A stretch of DNA of 64,000 nt from JACKEQ01 sp041389565 (GCA_041389565.1 JAWKRP010000008.1:248001-312000); one strand, 5' to 3'. Shown: positions 1 to 8,424, counted from the first letter of the stretch. A program made the numbers and translations. The notes: generated by a model from the sequence alone, not told the origin.

Positions 1-112
1 GGAACATCTGGCTTCGGGTTCGGTGTGGGCGAGGACTTACCAGCTGCCCGTCCCTGGTCGACCCGGGGACTGGTTTCGCAGGCCACGAGAGCGATGAGTA
101 CGAGGGACGCGA

Positions 113-1360
113 TCACGGGCACCAGCTGTGTTTGGCCACAGTGAAGGTCGGGCCCGCGCTGAATGCGCAGTTGTCGGCTTCGGATGTCTCGGCCACGGCG
201 TTGCCGGGGTCGACACAGACGCGAAGGTAGAAAGCGCCCGTCTCGGCGCTCGGAAGGTGTGCCGGCGGATTGAGCGTTGTCGGTGAGTTGTCGAGACGAA
301 GGGTGGCGCCGGTCGAGTCGCTGCACATCTCCACCGAGGGACTCAGGTGAGAATTCACGAGGCACCACTCGACCCCAACGAATCGACTCGCGTACGTGGG
401 ATTTCCGAAGGTGAACTTCACATCGCTGCTGACGAGAGCGCTCGCAGGCGGGACGGGGTGGTCGACTTCGCCAGACTGGTAGCACACGTCGAAAGGGTCG
501 TAGTCATTCCAGTGATTGTACTGGCCATTGGCGGTCGTGGTCCCTCTTCCACGTGAGTTGTTGACCGTGAAGTTCACGAATGGTGCGGGCGTGTTGCCCC
601 AGAAGCTGAACGTGCCTTTGATGGACGCGATGGCGAGGTAGTCGTCCTCGTTCAACCGCACGGCCTCGTTGGTCCATGCCGGCGAGTTGAACTCGATGTG
701 CCCAGGGTCGCCGGAGAAGCTGGTCGATTGATTCATCAGGGAGAAGAAGGTGTCGTCATGGTCGAGGGACAACACGTGCCCGAACTCGTGGGCAACAATG
801 AGCCGAATCGCGAGCACGGTGATGTTGGACTGGGCGTACACATTTTGGTGGCTCTGGAACCCCTGCATGTGAGGCCCGCCGCCATTGGACCACAGGCGGC
901 CAGGGCCCGAAAGGTTGTTGCCGTTCAAGAGAACGGTGAAGTCCAACGGCTGCAGCGGTTCGGGGTTCCCGCCGCAGGCCCCGGGATCGTGCCAGACCAT
1001 CATGGCGTGGTCTTGCCCTCCACCCAGTAAGGTGAACAGGGCCGGGTAGCGTACGACCTCTGTGATGCCGTTGACGAGAAGATTCGCCGTCTGGTTGGTG
1101 GTTCCCGTGTACTGGAATTCCCAGTTGAAGCCGACGTTGAGCTCGCCGGCGCCGCCCGTCCATGCAGCTGCCCCGCGCTGAATCTGTTCGATCTCGGATG
1201 CGTTGAACGTCTGTGCACCGCCGCCCGAGACGATCCGGTAGTTCATTGCCGAACCGTTCGGCGGTTCACATGGGCACCAGTCATCGTCTGTTTCATCGAA
1301 ACAGAGTATGTCGCGACTGAATCCCATCGCCGGAGTGAGTAGCAACGAGAGGATGGTCAT
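113..1360 (-). CDS. Secreted zinc metalloprotease with C-terminal CARDB-like domain
   Basis: A 415-residue protein. The start at 1360 gives a short signal peptide (MTILSLLLTPAMG), and upstream in-frame codons are not signal-like. It has an HEFGHVLSLDH zinc motif at residues 191-201 and a possible Met-turn methionine near 209 (SLMNQ), so it resembles metzincins, although the usual Gly at position 8 of the long motif is Ser. The C-terminal third looks like an extracellular beta-sandwich (CARDB-type) with paired Cys. The start overlaps the upstream stop by 4 nt (ATGA), so it is translationally coupled to that gene and shares its promoter. It probably cleaves extracellular protein; the substrate is unknown. 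Confidence 0.85.
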   Translation of the reverse strand: MTILSLLLTPAMGFSRDILCFDETDDDWCPCEPPNGSAMNYRIVSGGGAQTFNASEIEQIQRGAAAWTGGAGELNVGFNWEFQYTGTTNQTANLLVNGITEVVRYPALFTLLGGGQDHAMMVWHDPGACGGNPEPLQPLDFTVLLNGNNLSGPGRLWSNGGGPHMQGFQSHQNVYAQSNITVLAIRLIVAHEFGHVLSLDHDDTFFSLMNQSTSFSGDPGHIEFNSPAWTNEAVRLNEDDYLAIASIKGTFSFWGNTPAPFVNFTVNNSRGRGTTTANGQYNHWNDYDPFDVCYQSGEVDHPVPPASALVSSDVKFTFGNPTYASRFVGVEWCLVNSHLSPSVEMCSDSTGATLRLDNSPTTLNPPAHLPSAETGAFYLRVCVDPGNAVAETSEADNCAFSAGPTFTVAKHSWCP

Positions 1361-1986
1361 GGCGTGACCCCCTTCTCTACCAGTCTGGTCGTCCACGTGT
1401 TCTCGTCCACGTGCTCGTCGGTGAGCGCGGGGCGAGTTGGGAAGCCATCGATCTGGCGGATCGAGCTCGGAACCACAGCGTCCACGGTGTCGAGTACTTC
1501 GGCGAGCGTCACCACGGACGTACACCCCCTGAGACCAGACGATTCGCAGTCTTCCGGACGTCCGTTCGTGCGAAGGAGGTGGCCCGCAGCGTCCACCTTG
1601 TACAGGCTGCCTGCCCCGAGGGAATAGAGCTCGAGGGTGTGGTCGGCAGCCAGGTACTCACGCCCGAGTACCACCATTCGGTCGTCCTCGCGAATTTTCG
1701 GAAAGCCCGCGAATCCCATGGTGCCGCCCGTGGACAGGTGGCCGCCCGGGACCACGAACTCCACGTAGCTTCCGTCGACTACGCCCCGGTGGGTTCCGCC
1801 GGGTTCGATCTGCAAGAGGAACCGAGTGGTGGCGATCTCCCCCACCGGCGTGTCGAGTGTCACGGTTCGCCGGCCGACGACCGTGCCGACGAGCACGAAG
1901 TCGGCCTGTGAGGAGGCCTCGGCCAGCGTGGCGGTCGAGGAGCTTGCGTGGCCGGACGTCACAATCAATGTGAGGAGAGGCAGCAT
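1357..1986 (-). CDS. Exported protein of unknown function, first gene of protease operon
   Basis: A 209-residue protein with signal peptide MLPLLTLIVTSGHAS followed by a compact domain with two Cys (ESSGLRGC region). No family is recognised. The ATG at 1986 has the Shine-Dalgarno sequence GAAGGA 7 nt upstream. The gene ends in a 4-nt overlap with the metalloprotease start, so the two products are made together. It could be a protease inhibitor, chaperone or substrate-binding partner, but nothing in the sequence decides this. Confidence 0.75.
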   Translation of the reverse strand: MLPLLTLIVTSGHASSSTATLAEASSQADFVLVGTVVGRRTVTLDTPVGEIATTRFLLQIEPGGTHRGVVDGSYVEFVVPGGHLSTGGTMGFAGFPKIREDDRMVVLGREYLAADHTLELYSLGAGSLYKVDAAGHLLRTNGRPEDCESSGLRGCTSVVTLAEVLDTVDAVVPSSIRQIDGFPTRPALTDEHVDENTWTTRLVEKGVTP

Positions 1987-2019
1987 CGATCATCCTTCAG
2001 TGGGTTCAGAGTGACCTCT

Positions 2020-2050
2020 AGGGTAGCGCCGGGGGGGGGGGAGATGTCAA
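2020..2050 (-). promoter_or_regulatory. Promoter with poly-C/G spacer, candidate phase-variable
   Basis: On the minus strand a perfect -35 TTGACA (2050-2045) and a -10 TACCCT (2025-2020) are separated by 19 bp, and 11 of those bases are one run of C. It drives the protease operon, whose first ATG is at 1986. Losing one or two C would bring the spacer to the optimal 17-18 bp. This is the arrangement of the phase-variable porA and opc promoters of Neisseria meningitidis. Confidence 0.6.
2031..2041. repeat. G11 homopolymer
   Basis: Eleven consecutive G on the plus strand, the longest homopolymer noticed in the window. It lies wholly between the -35 and -10 of the minus-strand promoter. A run this long is prone to slipped-strand length changes, and also to sequencing error. 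Confidence 0.9.
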
Positions 2051-2115
2051 CTCGACCACGATGGCTGCCCTCCTGGCTCCTGGAGCCGCTCGGCGGTTCC
2101 CGATAAGCACCCCGG

Positions 2116-2592
2116 ATGACGGTCGTGGAGCGGGTCTCGGCACTGCTGGAGGGCGTGGAGCACACCCGCCTCGAGCACGCGCCTGCGTTCACGGCGGACG
2201 AAGCGGCGGCGGCCCGCGGAACCCCCCTGTCGATCGGCGGAAAGTCGCTGGTGCTCAAGATCGGGCCCGGCGAGCAGGGCCGCTTCGCCGTGTTCGTCGT
2301 GAGTGGCGCGCGCCGCACGTCCAACAAGGCGATCCGGAACGCGCTCGGCATCCAGCGCCTGCGGTTCGCGACCCGGGAGGAGCTGCTCGCGCTCACGGGC
2401 CTCGAGCCCGGATGCGTGCCGCCGTTCGGGCGTCCGGTGTTCGATCTGCCGCTCTACGTCGACACCCTGACGCTCGAGCAGCCGCAGATTGCGTTCTCGC
2501 TCGGGAGCCACGCGCTCTCGGCGGTCCTGCGTACCGAGGACTATGCGCGAATCGCCCACCCGGACCGGGTGTTCCGGTTCTCCCGCGACTGA
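2116..2592 (+). CDS. YbaK/EbsC-family aminoacyl-tRNA deacylase
   Basis: A 158-residue, single-domain protein of the usual length for free-standing trans-editing deacylases. The family hydrolyses mischarged aminoacyl-tRNA (typically Cys- or Ala-tRNA-Pro). Family features are the central KSLVLKIG strand with its conserved Lys, the FVVSGARRTSNKAIRNAL segment and the G-x-VPPFG-R loop near residue 100. The start is the first ATG in frame. The downstream FG-GAP gene starts 25 bp after this stop but seems to have its own promoter. Confidence 0.85.
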   Translation: MTVVERVSALLEGVEHTRLEHAPAFTADEAAAARGTPLSIGGKSLVLKIGPGEQGRFAVFVVSGARRTSNKAIRNALGIQRLRFATREELLALTGLEPGCVPPFGRPVFDLPLYVDTLTLEQPQIAFSLGSHALSAVLRTEDYARIAHPDRVFRFSRD

Positions 2593-2606
2593 CGGTGGGG
2601 TCGGGC

Positions 2607-2612
2607 TATCCT
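2607..2612 (+). promoter_or_regulatory. -10 box TATCCT for a probably leaderless mRNA
   Basis: TATCCT ends 5 nt before the ATG at 2618, which places the transcription start on or next to the start codon. There is no Shine-Dalgarno sequence at normal spacing. No good -35 was seen. Confidence 0.45.
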
Positions 2613-2617
2613 CTGGC

Positions 2618-4177
2618 ATGGTCTTCTTGCTCGCCCTCGCGCACGCCACCGACTTCTACGACTGTTCGCTCGACTCGTGGACGCTGTCCGTCGGAACACC
2701 GAACCCCGTCGCCCTCGCCGACATCGCCACCACCACATGGTCGTCGGCGACGCCTCAGGAGAGCTTCGGCAACGGCCTCGCCGTGGCGCCCGACGGGGCC
2801 CTGCTGATCCTCGCCCAGGGCTGGGGAGGCGGATGGACCTCCGACCCCGTCCCCGGGAGCCTGTACGCATGGGACACCGTGGCTCCGGGCTCCTTCGACG
2901 CGTCCAGCGCCACGGCCAGCGTGGGGCTCCCCGACCACCCGCACGACGACCTGTCGGTGTTCCCGGGGAACCCGCCGCTCGCGCTCGTCCCGACCCGGCT
3001 CGCGGGCATCCTCGGCTTCGAGCTGCCCCTCGGGTCCGGTGCCGCGCCGCTCCTCACCCTGGAAGACCCACCGCAGACCGATTCCGCGTCGCCCCGAGCC
3101 GCCGATGTCGACGGAGATGGCGTACCCGACCTGTGCCTGGGCCTCGAGCGACCCGCCGACATCGCTGTCCACCTCGGCCCGTTCACCGCAGGTGAGACGC
3201 GGCATCCGCGCTTCGACGCCGACCTCCGTTTCGTCGTCGACGAGGGGCCGAGCTCTTCCGTCTCCACCTCCGTCCTCCCCATCGGCGACATCGACGGCGA
3301 CGGCGCAGACGATCTCCTCGCGACGTGGAGCGGCTACCTCCCCGCGACTCCCGGGACTGCGCCGAACATCCTGCCGGGCGCGATGTTCCTGTGGACGGGC
3401 CACACCACGCCCGGAACCTTCCCCGCGAGCAGCGCCACGGCGGTCATCGAGGGATCCTGCCGGAGCCTGCTCAGCGGAGAGGTCCGTGTAGTTGGACACG
3501 TCGGACCGGATCCCACTCGGACCCTGATCGGGACCATGGGTGTCTCCACGACGTTGGGCGGATTCCCCGAGCGCGGAGCCCTCTTCCTGATGGACCTCGC
3601 CGGCGTGTCCGGCACGGTCGGCATCGCGGACGTCTCGACCGCGGTGATCGTCGGGGAGGAGTTCGCGGAGCTGGCCTACGTCCTCCCGCTCGGCGACCTC
3701 GATGGTGACGGGTACGACGACTTCGCCGTGGCTCAGCACTCACCGGGCGTGGTGTTCGTGTTCCGGGGGCCCGTCGACGGGCTGCGCGAGACCACCACCG
3801 CCGATCTCCGCATCGAGAACGGTGGCAACACGTCGATCGGCCAGCACATGGCCGTCCACGACTTCGACGGCGACGGAGTGGTCGACCTCGTGCTGGGCGC
3901 ACCGTACGACGGTCTCGGGGGTGAGGTGCACTTCATCCCTGGCGCCGCGATCCTCGCGAGGCTCGGTGTGCCGCTTCCCCCGCCAGCGCCGGAACCCCCT
4001 GCCGACACCGGCGTCGCGGACGACACCGGAGCCCAGGACACCGACCCCGTGGACACGGGCCCGGCCGACAGCGACACCGACGCGTCGATCGTGCCCATCA
4101 CCGTGCGCGGTGGGGTCGGCTGCAGCCATGCAGCTCCCTGGGCCGACGTGCTCGCGGGCTTCTCGCGGAGGCGTTGA
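2618..4177 (+). CDS. FG-GAP beta-propeller surface protein with Asp-rich linker and short sorting-like tail
   Basis: A 519-residue protein. It has a very short signal peptide (MVFLLALAHA), then FG-GAP/integrin-type blades with calcium loops of the form D-x-D-G-D-G-x-x-D (around VDGDGVPDL, IDGDGADDL, LDGDGYDDF, FDGDGVVDL). An Asp/Thr-rich linker (DTGVADDTGAQDTD and on) follows, and the tail reads GGVGCSH...AGFSRRR. The tail resembles MYXO-CTERM (Gly-Cys, hydrophobic stretch, terminal Arg run), but its hydrophobic part is far too short to span a membrane. It is probably secreted or surface-exposed with a carbohydrate- or protein-binding propeller. Start chosen because the signal peptide and -10 box both fit 2618. 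Confidence 0.8.
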   Translation: MVFLLALAHATDFYDCSLDSWTLSVGTPNPVALADIATTTWSSATPQESFGNGLAVAPDGALLILAQGWGGGWTSDPVPGSLYAWDTVAPGSFDASSATASVGLPDHPHDDLSVFPGNPPLALVPTRLAGILGFELPLGSGAAPLLTLEDPPQTDSASPRAADVDGDGVPDLCLGLERPADIAVHLGPFTAGETRHPRFDADLRFVVDEGPSSSVSTSVLPIGDIDGDGADDLLATWSGYLPATPGTAPNILPGAMFLWTGHTTPGTFPASSATAVIEGSCRSLLSGEVRVVGHVGPDPTRTLIGTMGVSTTLGGFPERGALFLMDLAGVSGTVGIADVSTAVIVGEEFAELAYVLPLGDLDGDGYDDFAVAQHSPGVVFVFRGPVDGLRETTTADLRIENGGNTSIGQHMAVHDFDGDGVVDLVLGAPYDGLGGEVHFIPGAAILARLGVPLPPPAPEPPADTGVADDTGAQDTDPVDTGPADSDTDASIVPITVRGGVGCSHAAPWADVLAGFSRRR

Positions 4178-4184
4178 CCGCGCC

Positions 4185-4907
4185 TCAGCGGACGGTTCGG
4201 CGCACTCCGGTCCCGCAGCCCGGGTAGACCCGCCGGTTCGCGCCCGGCAGCGCGTAGCCCTGGAGCAGGAGCCGGCGCGGCACGGAGCTCCGGTTCGGCG
4301 GGCTGCCGTGGATGACGAACGGCCCGAACAGCACCACGTCGCCGGGCTCGAGCTCGGGGTCGACCGCGCGGTCCGGCTCCACGAGGCCATCGGGCAGCTC
4401 GCCCGTGTCGGGGTCGGCCACGAACCCGAGCCGGTGCGTGCCGGGGATCATGCGCAGACCCCCGTTGGCCGGGCCCATCGGGTCGACCGCCATCGCGATC
4501 TCGATGAAGCTCCCGCGCCCGTCGACATCGGTCCACAGCGCCGACCCGTAGCGCCGGTTCGAGGCGTCCTGGTGCCAGTCGAAGTCGACGCCGTCTCCGG
4601 GCAGCTTGAAGTGCGCCTGGCCGATGATCTGCACGAGCTCACGGCTGTCGAGGGCCTCCGCAGCGAGGCGGACGAAGCGCGGGTCGCGCCCGAGGGCGTC
4701 GAGCCAGGGGTCTGCGCCGCCACACCACACGACGCGGTCGAGCCGGAAGGGGTCGCGCTGCATCACGAAGCTGGCGGTGCCGGGGTCGCCGCCGGTGCGC
4801 GCGATGTGGAGCAGGCGGTCGAACGACGCGCGCACGCGCCGGATCTCGTCGGCGGACAGCACCCCTCGAACGACGGCGAACCCGTCGGACTCCAGGGCGT
4901 CTCTCAA
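4185..4907 (-). CDS. Phytanoyl-CoA dioxygenase (PhyH) family oxygenase, TTG start
   Basis: A 240-residue Fe(II)/2-oxoglutarate oxygenase. The iron-binding H-x-D is in DFDWHQDASN (H112, D114) and the distal His is in FVIHGSPPN (H200). The family hydroxylates small lipophilic or halogenated substrates; the substrate here is unknown. The best start is TTG at 4907, which overlaps the upstream stop as TTGA and has GAGGA about 8 nt before it. No ATG lies close to the domain start. It is translationally coupled to the repeat protein 4904-5527. Confidence 0.85.
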   Translation of the reverse strand: MRDALESDGFAVVRGVLSADEIRRVRASFDRLLHIARTGGDPGTASFVMQRDPFRLDRVVWCGGADPWLDALGRDPRFVRLAAEALDSRELVQIIGQAHFKLPGDGVDFDWHQDASNRRYGSALWTDVDGRGSFIEIAMAVDPMGPANGGLRMIPGTHRLGFVADPDTGELPDGLVEPDRAVDPELEPGDVVLFGPFVIHGSPPNRSSVPRRLLLQGYALPGANRRVYPGCGTGVRRTVR

Positions 4908-5527
4908 TCGGAGTCCTCTTCGTCGGCGGCCGCGGCCTTCTTCAGCTTGCGGAGCTGGGCGGCGGCGAGCGCGTCTCCGAGGCGTCGCTCGGTCTTCTGG
5001 GTGGCGCGCGCTTCGCGGGCCTTCGCGAGGGCGGCCTGGGCTGCGGCCATGGGATCGCGTCGGGCGGCCAGCGGGTCGGTGAGGTCGTCGGCTTCGACAC
5101 CCCGGGCGTCTCCGGCGCGGTCGAGGGCCTGACGCGCGGCGGCGAAGGGGTCGTTCGGATCCAGCGTGCGTGCGGCGGCTTCGGGACCGGCTCCCCGCGC
5201 TTCGCGGGAGCGCGCGATGGCCTCCTTGGCGCGGGCAAAGGGATCGGGCGGCGCCGACGGCTCGGGCGGCGCGGCGTCGGGCTCGGGCTCCGCTTCGGGC
5301 TCGTCGGCCATCGGATCGGGCAGCGGCACGAGGGTGTCGTGGCGCCGGGCCGCGCTGGCGGGTGGGGGAGGGGGAACGGGGTCGAGGCCGAGCGGCTCGG
5401 GACCGTCGGGCACGTCGGGCACGTCGGGCACGGACAGATCGAGGTCCATCTCCGCGGCCTTCTTCCGGAGGGCTGCGGCGCGCGCGAGGATCGCGTCCAC
5501 GTCGATGTCTTCTTCGTCTCCGCTCAT
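4904..5527 (-). CDS. Acidic, low-complexity protein with three 31-residue repeats
   Basis: A 207-residue protein from the ATG at 5527, which has GGAGGG 6 nt upstream. No known domain. The N-terminal half is Pro/Glu/Asp-rich and probably disordered. The C-terminal half has three tandem units that each begin D-P-(F/M)-A and end (E/D)-A-R, spaced 31-32 residues apart, with Ala-rich helical character, then a Lys/Asp tail. No signal peptide, so cytoplasmic. It is coupled to the PhyH oxygenase by a 4-nt overlap, which suggests a partner or scaffold role (inference). Confidence 0.75.
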   Translation of the reverse strand: MSGDEEDIDVDAILARAAALRKKAAEMDLDLSVPDVPDVPDGPEPLGLDPVPPPPPASAARRHDTLVPLPDPMADEPEAEPEPDAAPPEPSAPPDPFARAKEAIARSREARGAGPEAAARTLDPNDPFAAARQALDRAGDARGVEADDLTDPLAARRDPMAAAQAALAKAREARATQKTERRLGDALAAAQLRKLKKAAAADEEDSD

Positions 5528-5639
5528 CGGCCCTCCGCCCCGCACCGGGGCTCGCATTCAGGGAGGAGTCAGCGAGCCGGCTCGCTGAAGGCTCCCGGTC
5601 ACGGGAACTGAGAATAGCGCTCCAGGGGGCGCGCATCCC

Positions 5640-6476
5640 TCAGATCGCGAGCACCTGCTGGACGCGGTCGTCGGGAAGCACGGTGTCGAGGACCGCGAGA
5701 TCGCGGGCCATGTGGCGCGGGTCGGACGTTCCGGTGAGCGGCAGGATGCCGAGGGACCGGGCGACCGCGAAGATCACCTGCGCGGGGATCAGCCCGTGAT
5801 CGCGGGCGATCTGCGCGACCACCGGGTGGTTCCACAGCGCGCGGTTGGCCGTGAGCAGCGAGAAGCCCTGGTAGACCAGGCCGTGCTCGGCGCACACGGC
5901 GCGCACCTCGGCGTCCCACTGCTGGGACGCGTAGCAGCGGTTCTGGACGAAGGTGGGCTTCACGCGCGCGAACCCGAGCAGGGTGCGGAGCTGCTCGGCG
6001 GTGATGTTGCTGACCCCGAGCACGCGCGTGCCCCCAGCGTCGTGCACGGCTTCGAGGGCCGCCCAGGCCTCCCGGTCGGCGCTCCCGAGGCCTGGACGCT
6101 GAGATGGGCCGTGCAGCACGAGACTGTCGAGGTGGTCGACCCCGAGGTGCTCGAGGGACAGCGCGAACGACTGCTGCACCTGCGTAGCGACGGGTGCACC
6201 GGGATCGTAGGGCAGGCGGTCGTCCTGGCCGGCGCGGAACGTGAACTTGGTCTGCAGGAACAGCTCGTCGCGGCGCCCGCCCTCCAGGAACGGCCGGATG
6301 GCCGCGCCCACACCGGCCTCGAAGTAGTGCTTGCGCTGGTTCGCGGTGTCGATGGCGCGAAAGCCCGCGTCGAGCGCGTGGCGGACGAGCGCTTCGGTGC
6401 GGTCCTCCTTCCACGCGGTGCCGTACACGAACGGGGGCGACAGGCCGAGCTCGTGGACGCGGTCTTGCGGGGTCAT
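5640..6476 (-). CDS. Aldo/keto reductase
   Basis: A 278-residue NAD(P)H-dependent oxidoreductase of the AKR barrel fold. Visible family elements are the catalytic Asp in FRAIDTANQ, Tyr in RKHYFEAG, Lys in LFLQTKF, His in LVLHGPS, the VLGVSNIT strand and the C-terminal cofactor loop near PLTGTSDPRH. The start ATG at 6476 overlaps the LysR stop (ATGA), so this enzyme is the output of its own regulator gene. Substrate unknown. The DTANQRKHY spacing differs from the common DTA-x-x-Y-G-N-E pattern, so it may belong to a divergent branch. Confidence 0.88.
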   Translation of the reverse strand: MTPQDRVHELGLSPPFVYGTAWKEDRTEALVRHALDAGFRAIDTANQRKHYFEAGVGAAIRPFLEGGRRDELFLQTKFTFRAGQDDRLPYDPGAPVATQVQQSFALSLEHLGVDHLDSLVLHGPSQRPGLGSADREAWAALEAVHDAGGTRVLGVSNITAEQLRTLLGFARVKPTFVQNRCYASQQWDAEVRAVCAEHGLVYQGFSLLTANRALWNHPVVAQIARDHGLIPAQVIFAVARSLGILPLTGTSDPRHMARDLAVLDTVLPDDRVQQVLAI

Positions 6477-7384
6477 CGGGCCTCCTCGGGCGGGCGGAGC
6501 TGGCGGTCCATCTCGGCGATGATGCGGGTGCGGAACCAGCGGTGGCCGGGGTCCGTCGCATAGCGCTCCAGCCACATGGCTGCGACCGGCACCGTGGGGA
6601 GCGCGATGGGCACGTCGAGCAGGGCCAGCCCGAGCGGCTCGAGCAGGGGGCGGAACACCTCGCGGGGGCCCGTGAACAGGAAGTCGGTGCGGGAGAGGAC
6701 GTGGGGCACGAGCAGCAGGTCCTCCACGATCACACCGTAGGTGCGGTCGCGGCCGAGGCCCGCCAGCATGCGGTCGACGACGCTCGGCGTGCGATCGCCC
6801 GTGCGCACGAGCACGTGCGGCCACGCGAGCCAGGCGTCGAGCCCCCAGTCGCCCGTGCGCGCGGGGTGGTCGCGGCGGCACACGACGGACTGGTGCACGT
6901 GGCCGAGGCGCCGGGCGACCACACCGGGGGCGTCGTCCGGGAGGATGTCGAGCACCAGATCGGCTGCGTTCGGGGCGTCGGGGCCGCGCTCGGACACCAG
7001 CTCGAGCCCGACGTGGGGGGCGTCTGCGAGCGAACTCAGCAGGTCGGGCACGATGGGGCCGAGCAGATCGGGAGAGGCCAGCCGGAACGTGCGACGGGAG
7101 TGGGCCGGATCGAACTCGGGCTCGCGGGCCAGGGCGCGCTCCAGCTCGCGCAGCAACGGGCGCACGGACGCCGCCAGGGACTCCGCACGCGGTGTGGGCA
7201 CGAGCGCCCGACCCTGCCGGACGAGCAGCGGGTCTCCGAGCGCCTCGCGGAGCCGCGCCAGCGCGTGGCTGACGGCGGGCTGGGAGCGGTCGAGCACCCG
7301 TGCCGCGCCCGTGACGGACCGCTCCTGGAGCAGCACGTCGAGGGTTCGGAGCAGGTTGAGGTCGAGCGGGTCGAGCACGGACAT
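6473..7384 (-). CDS. LysR-type transcriptional regulator
   Basis: A 303-residue LTTR of typical length. The N-terminal winged helix-turn-helix covers residues 5-65 (LNLLRTLDVLLQERSVTGAA...SQPAVSHALARLRE), followed by a periplasmic-binding-type effector domain. The start at 7384 was chosen over upstream ATGs because it begins right before the conserved DLNLL segment. It is divergent from the epimerase gene, with several palindromes in the 83-bp gap, and the aldo/keto reductase is coupled downstream. Likely autoregulated and controlling one or both flanking enzymes. Confidence 0.92.
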   Translation of the reverse strand: MSVLDPLDLNLLRTLDVLLQERSVTGAARVLDRSQPAVSHALARLREALGDPLLVRQGRALVPTPRAESLAASVRPLLRELERALAREPEFDPAHSRRTFRLASPDLLGPIVPDLLSSLADAPHVGLELVSERGPDAPNAADLVLDILPDDAPGVVARRLGHVHQSVVCRRDHPARTGDWGLDAWLAWPHVLVRTGDRTPSVVDRMLAGLGRDRTYGVIVEDLLLVPHVLSRTDFLFTGPREVFRPLLEPLGLALLDVPIALPTVPVAAMWLERYATDPGHRWFRTRIIAEMDRQLRPPEEAR

Positions 7385-7387
7385 ATT

Positions 7388-7426
7388 CGAATCATGCATG
7401 ATTGGATTCGAGACATCCATTGGATG
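7388..7426. promoter_or_regulatory. Cluster of perfect palindromes, candidate LysR operator
   Basis: The 14-bp palindrome AATCATGCATGATT (7390-7403) is nested between CGAATC (7388-7393) and its complement GATTCG (7405-7410). It is followed by CATCCA-T-TGGATG (7414-7426). The cluster lies immediately upstream of the LysR start and within the divergent intergenic gap. Confidence 0.55.
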
Positions 7427-7467
7427 CATGGCATGTGCGGGGTGATGAAGGGGCATCGGAGGTCGAG

Positions 7468-8424
7468 ATGCGCGTGTTCGTCACTGGGGGTTCGGGGTTC
7501 GTCGGGGGTCACGTGATCGAGGCGCTGTCGCGCTCGCACGAGGTGCTGGCGATGGCGCGGTCGGCGAAGTCGGCCGAGGTGGTCGAGCGGCTGGGGGCGC
7601 GCGCGGTCCGCACCGATCTCGACCGCATCGACGCGAGCGTGCTGGCCGGGGTCGACGTGGTGGTGCACTCCGCGGCGTACGTCGAGGAGTGGGGTCCCGA
7701 AGAGGCCTACTGGAGCGCGAACGTCGGCGGCACCGACCGCATGCTGGAGGCCGCGCGGGCGGCGGGCGTGAAGCGGTTCGTGCTCGTGAGCACCAACGCC
7801 ACGGTGTTCGACGGGAAGGGGCAGCTCGGCGTCGACGAGACGCTCGCGGCACCGGTGCACGACCGCTTCCCGTACGGCGCGTCGAAGGCGGAGGCCGAGC
7901 GTCGGGTGCTCGCGGCGAACACCGACGGCTTCACGACGATCGCCGTGCGCCCGTGCTTCGTGTGGGGTCCGCGCGACAACTCCGTGCTGCCGGCCCTGCG
8001 CCGCATGGTGTCCGAGGGATCGTTCGTGTGGCTCGACCAGGGCCGCGCGCAGGTGTCCACCACGCACGTCGACAACCTCGTGCACGCCATCGAGTGTGCG
8101 CTCACGGGGGGTCGTGGCGGCCAGGCGTACTTCGTGGCGGACGACGGAGACACCGACATCCGCGGGTTCATCTCGGGCCTCGCGGAGTCCGACGGGCTCG
8201 TGCTCCCGGGGCGCTCGGTGCCGAGCTGGCTCGTGCGCGGCCTCGCCCGCACGCTCGAGACCACCTGGCGCCTGCTGGGCCTGAAGGGCACGCCGCCCGT
8301 CACGCTGATGGCGGCCCGGCTGATGTCGTCCGACATGACGGTGCGGTCCGACAAGGCGCGCGCGGAGCTCGGGTGGGCGCCCGTGGTCGACCGGGTGGGC
8401 GGGCTCGCCGCGATGGCTGCCTGA
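7468..8424 (+). CDS. NAD-dependent epimerase/dehydratase (extended SDR)
   Basis: A 318-residue extended short-chain dehydrogenase. The nucleotide-binding motif GGSGFVGGHV is at residues 7-16, the VVHSAAYV strand follows near 68, and the catalytic Y-x-x-x-K is in FPYGASKAE near 133-137. The start at 7468 follows GGAGG by 6 nt; longer in-frame starts run into the operator. It resembles sugar-nucleotide epimerases and 3-beta-hydroxysteroid dehydrogenase-like proteins; the substrate is not determinable. Probably controlled by the divergent LysR. Confidence 0.88.
   Translation: MRVFVTGGSGFVGGHVIEALSRSHEVLAMARSAKSAEVVERLGARAVRTDLDRIDASVLAGVDVVVHSAAYVEEWGPEEAYWSANVGGTDRMLEAARAAGVKRFVLVSTNATVFDGKGQLGVDETLAAPVHDRFPYGASKAEAERRVLAANTDGFTTIAVRPCFVWGPRDNSVLPALRRMVSEGSFVWLDQGRAQVSTTHVDNLVHAIECALTGGRGGQAYFVADDGDTDIRGFISGLAESDGLVLPGRSVPSWLVRGLARTLETTWRLLGLKGTPPVTLMAARLMSSDMTVRSDKARAELGWAPVVDRVGGLAAMAA

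Noticed and set aside
1..112. Possible gene end at the left edge
   Set aside because: No frame with convincing coding signal or motif in the first 112 bases.
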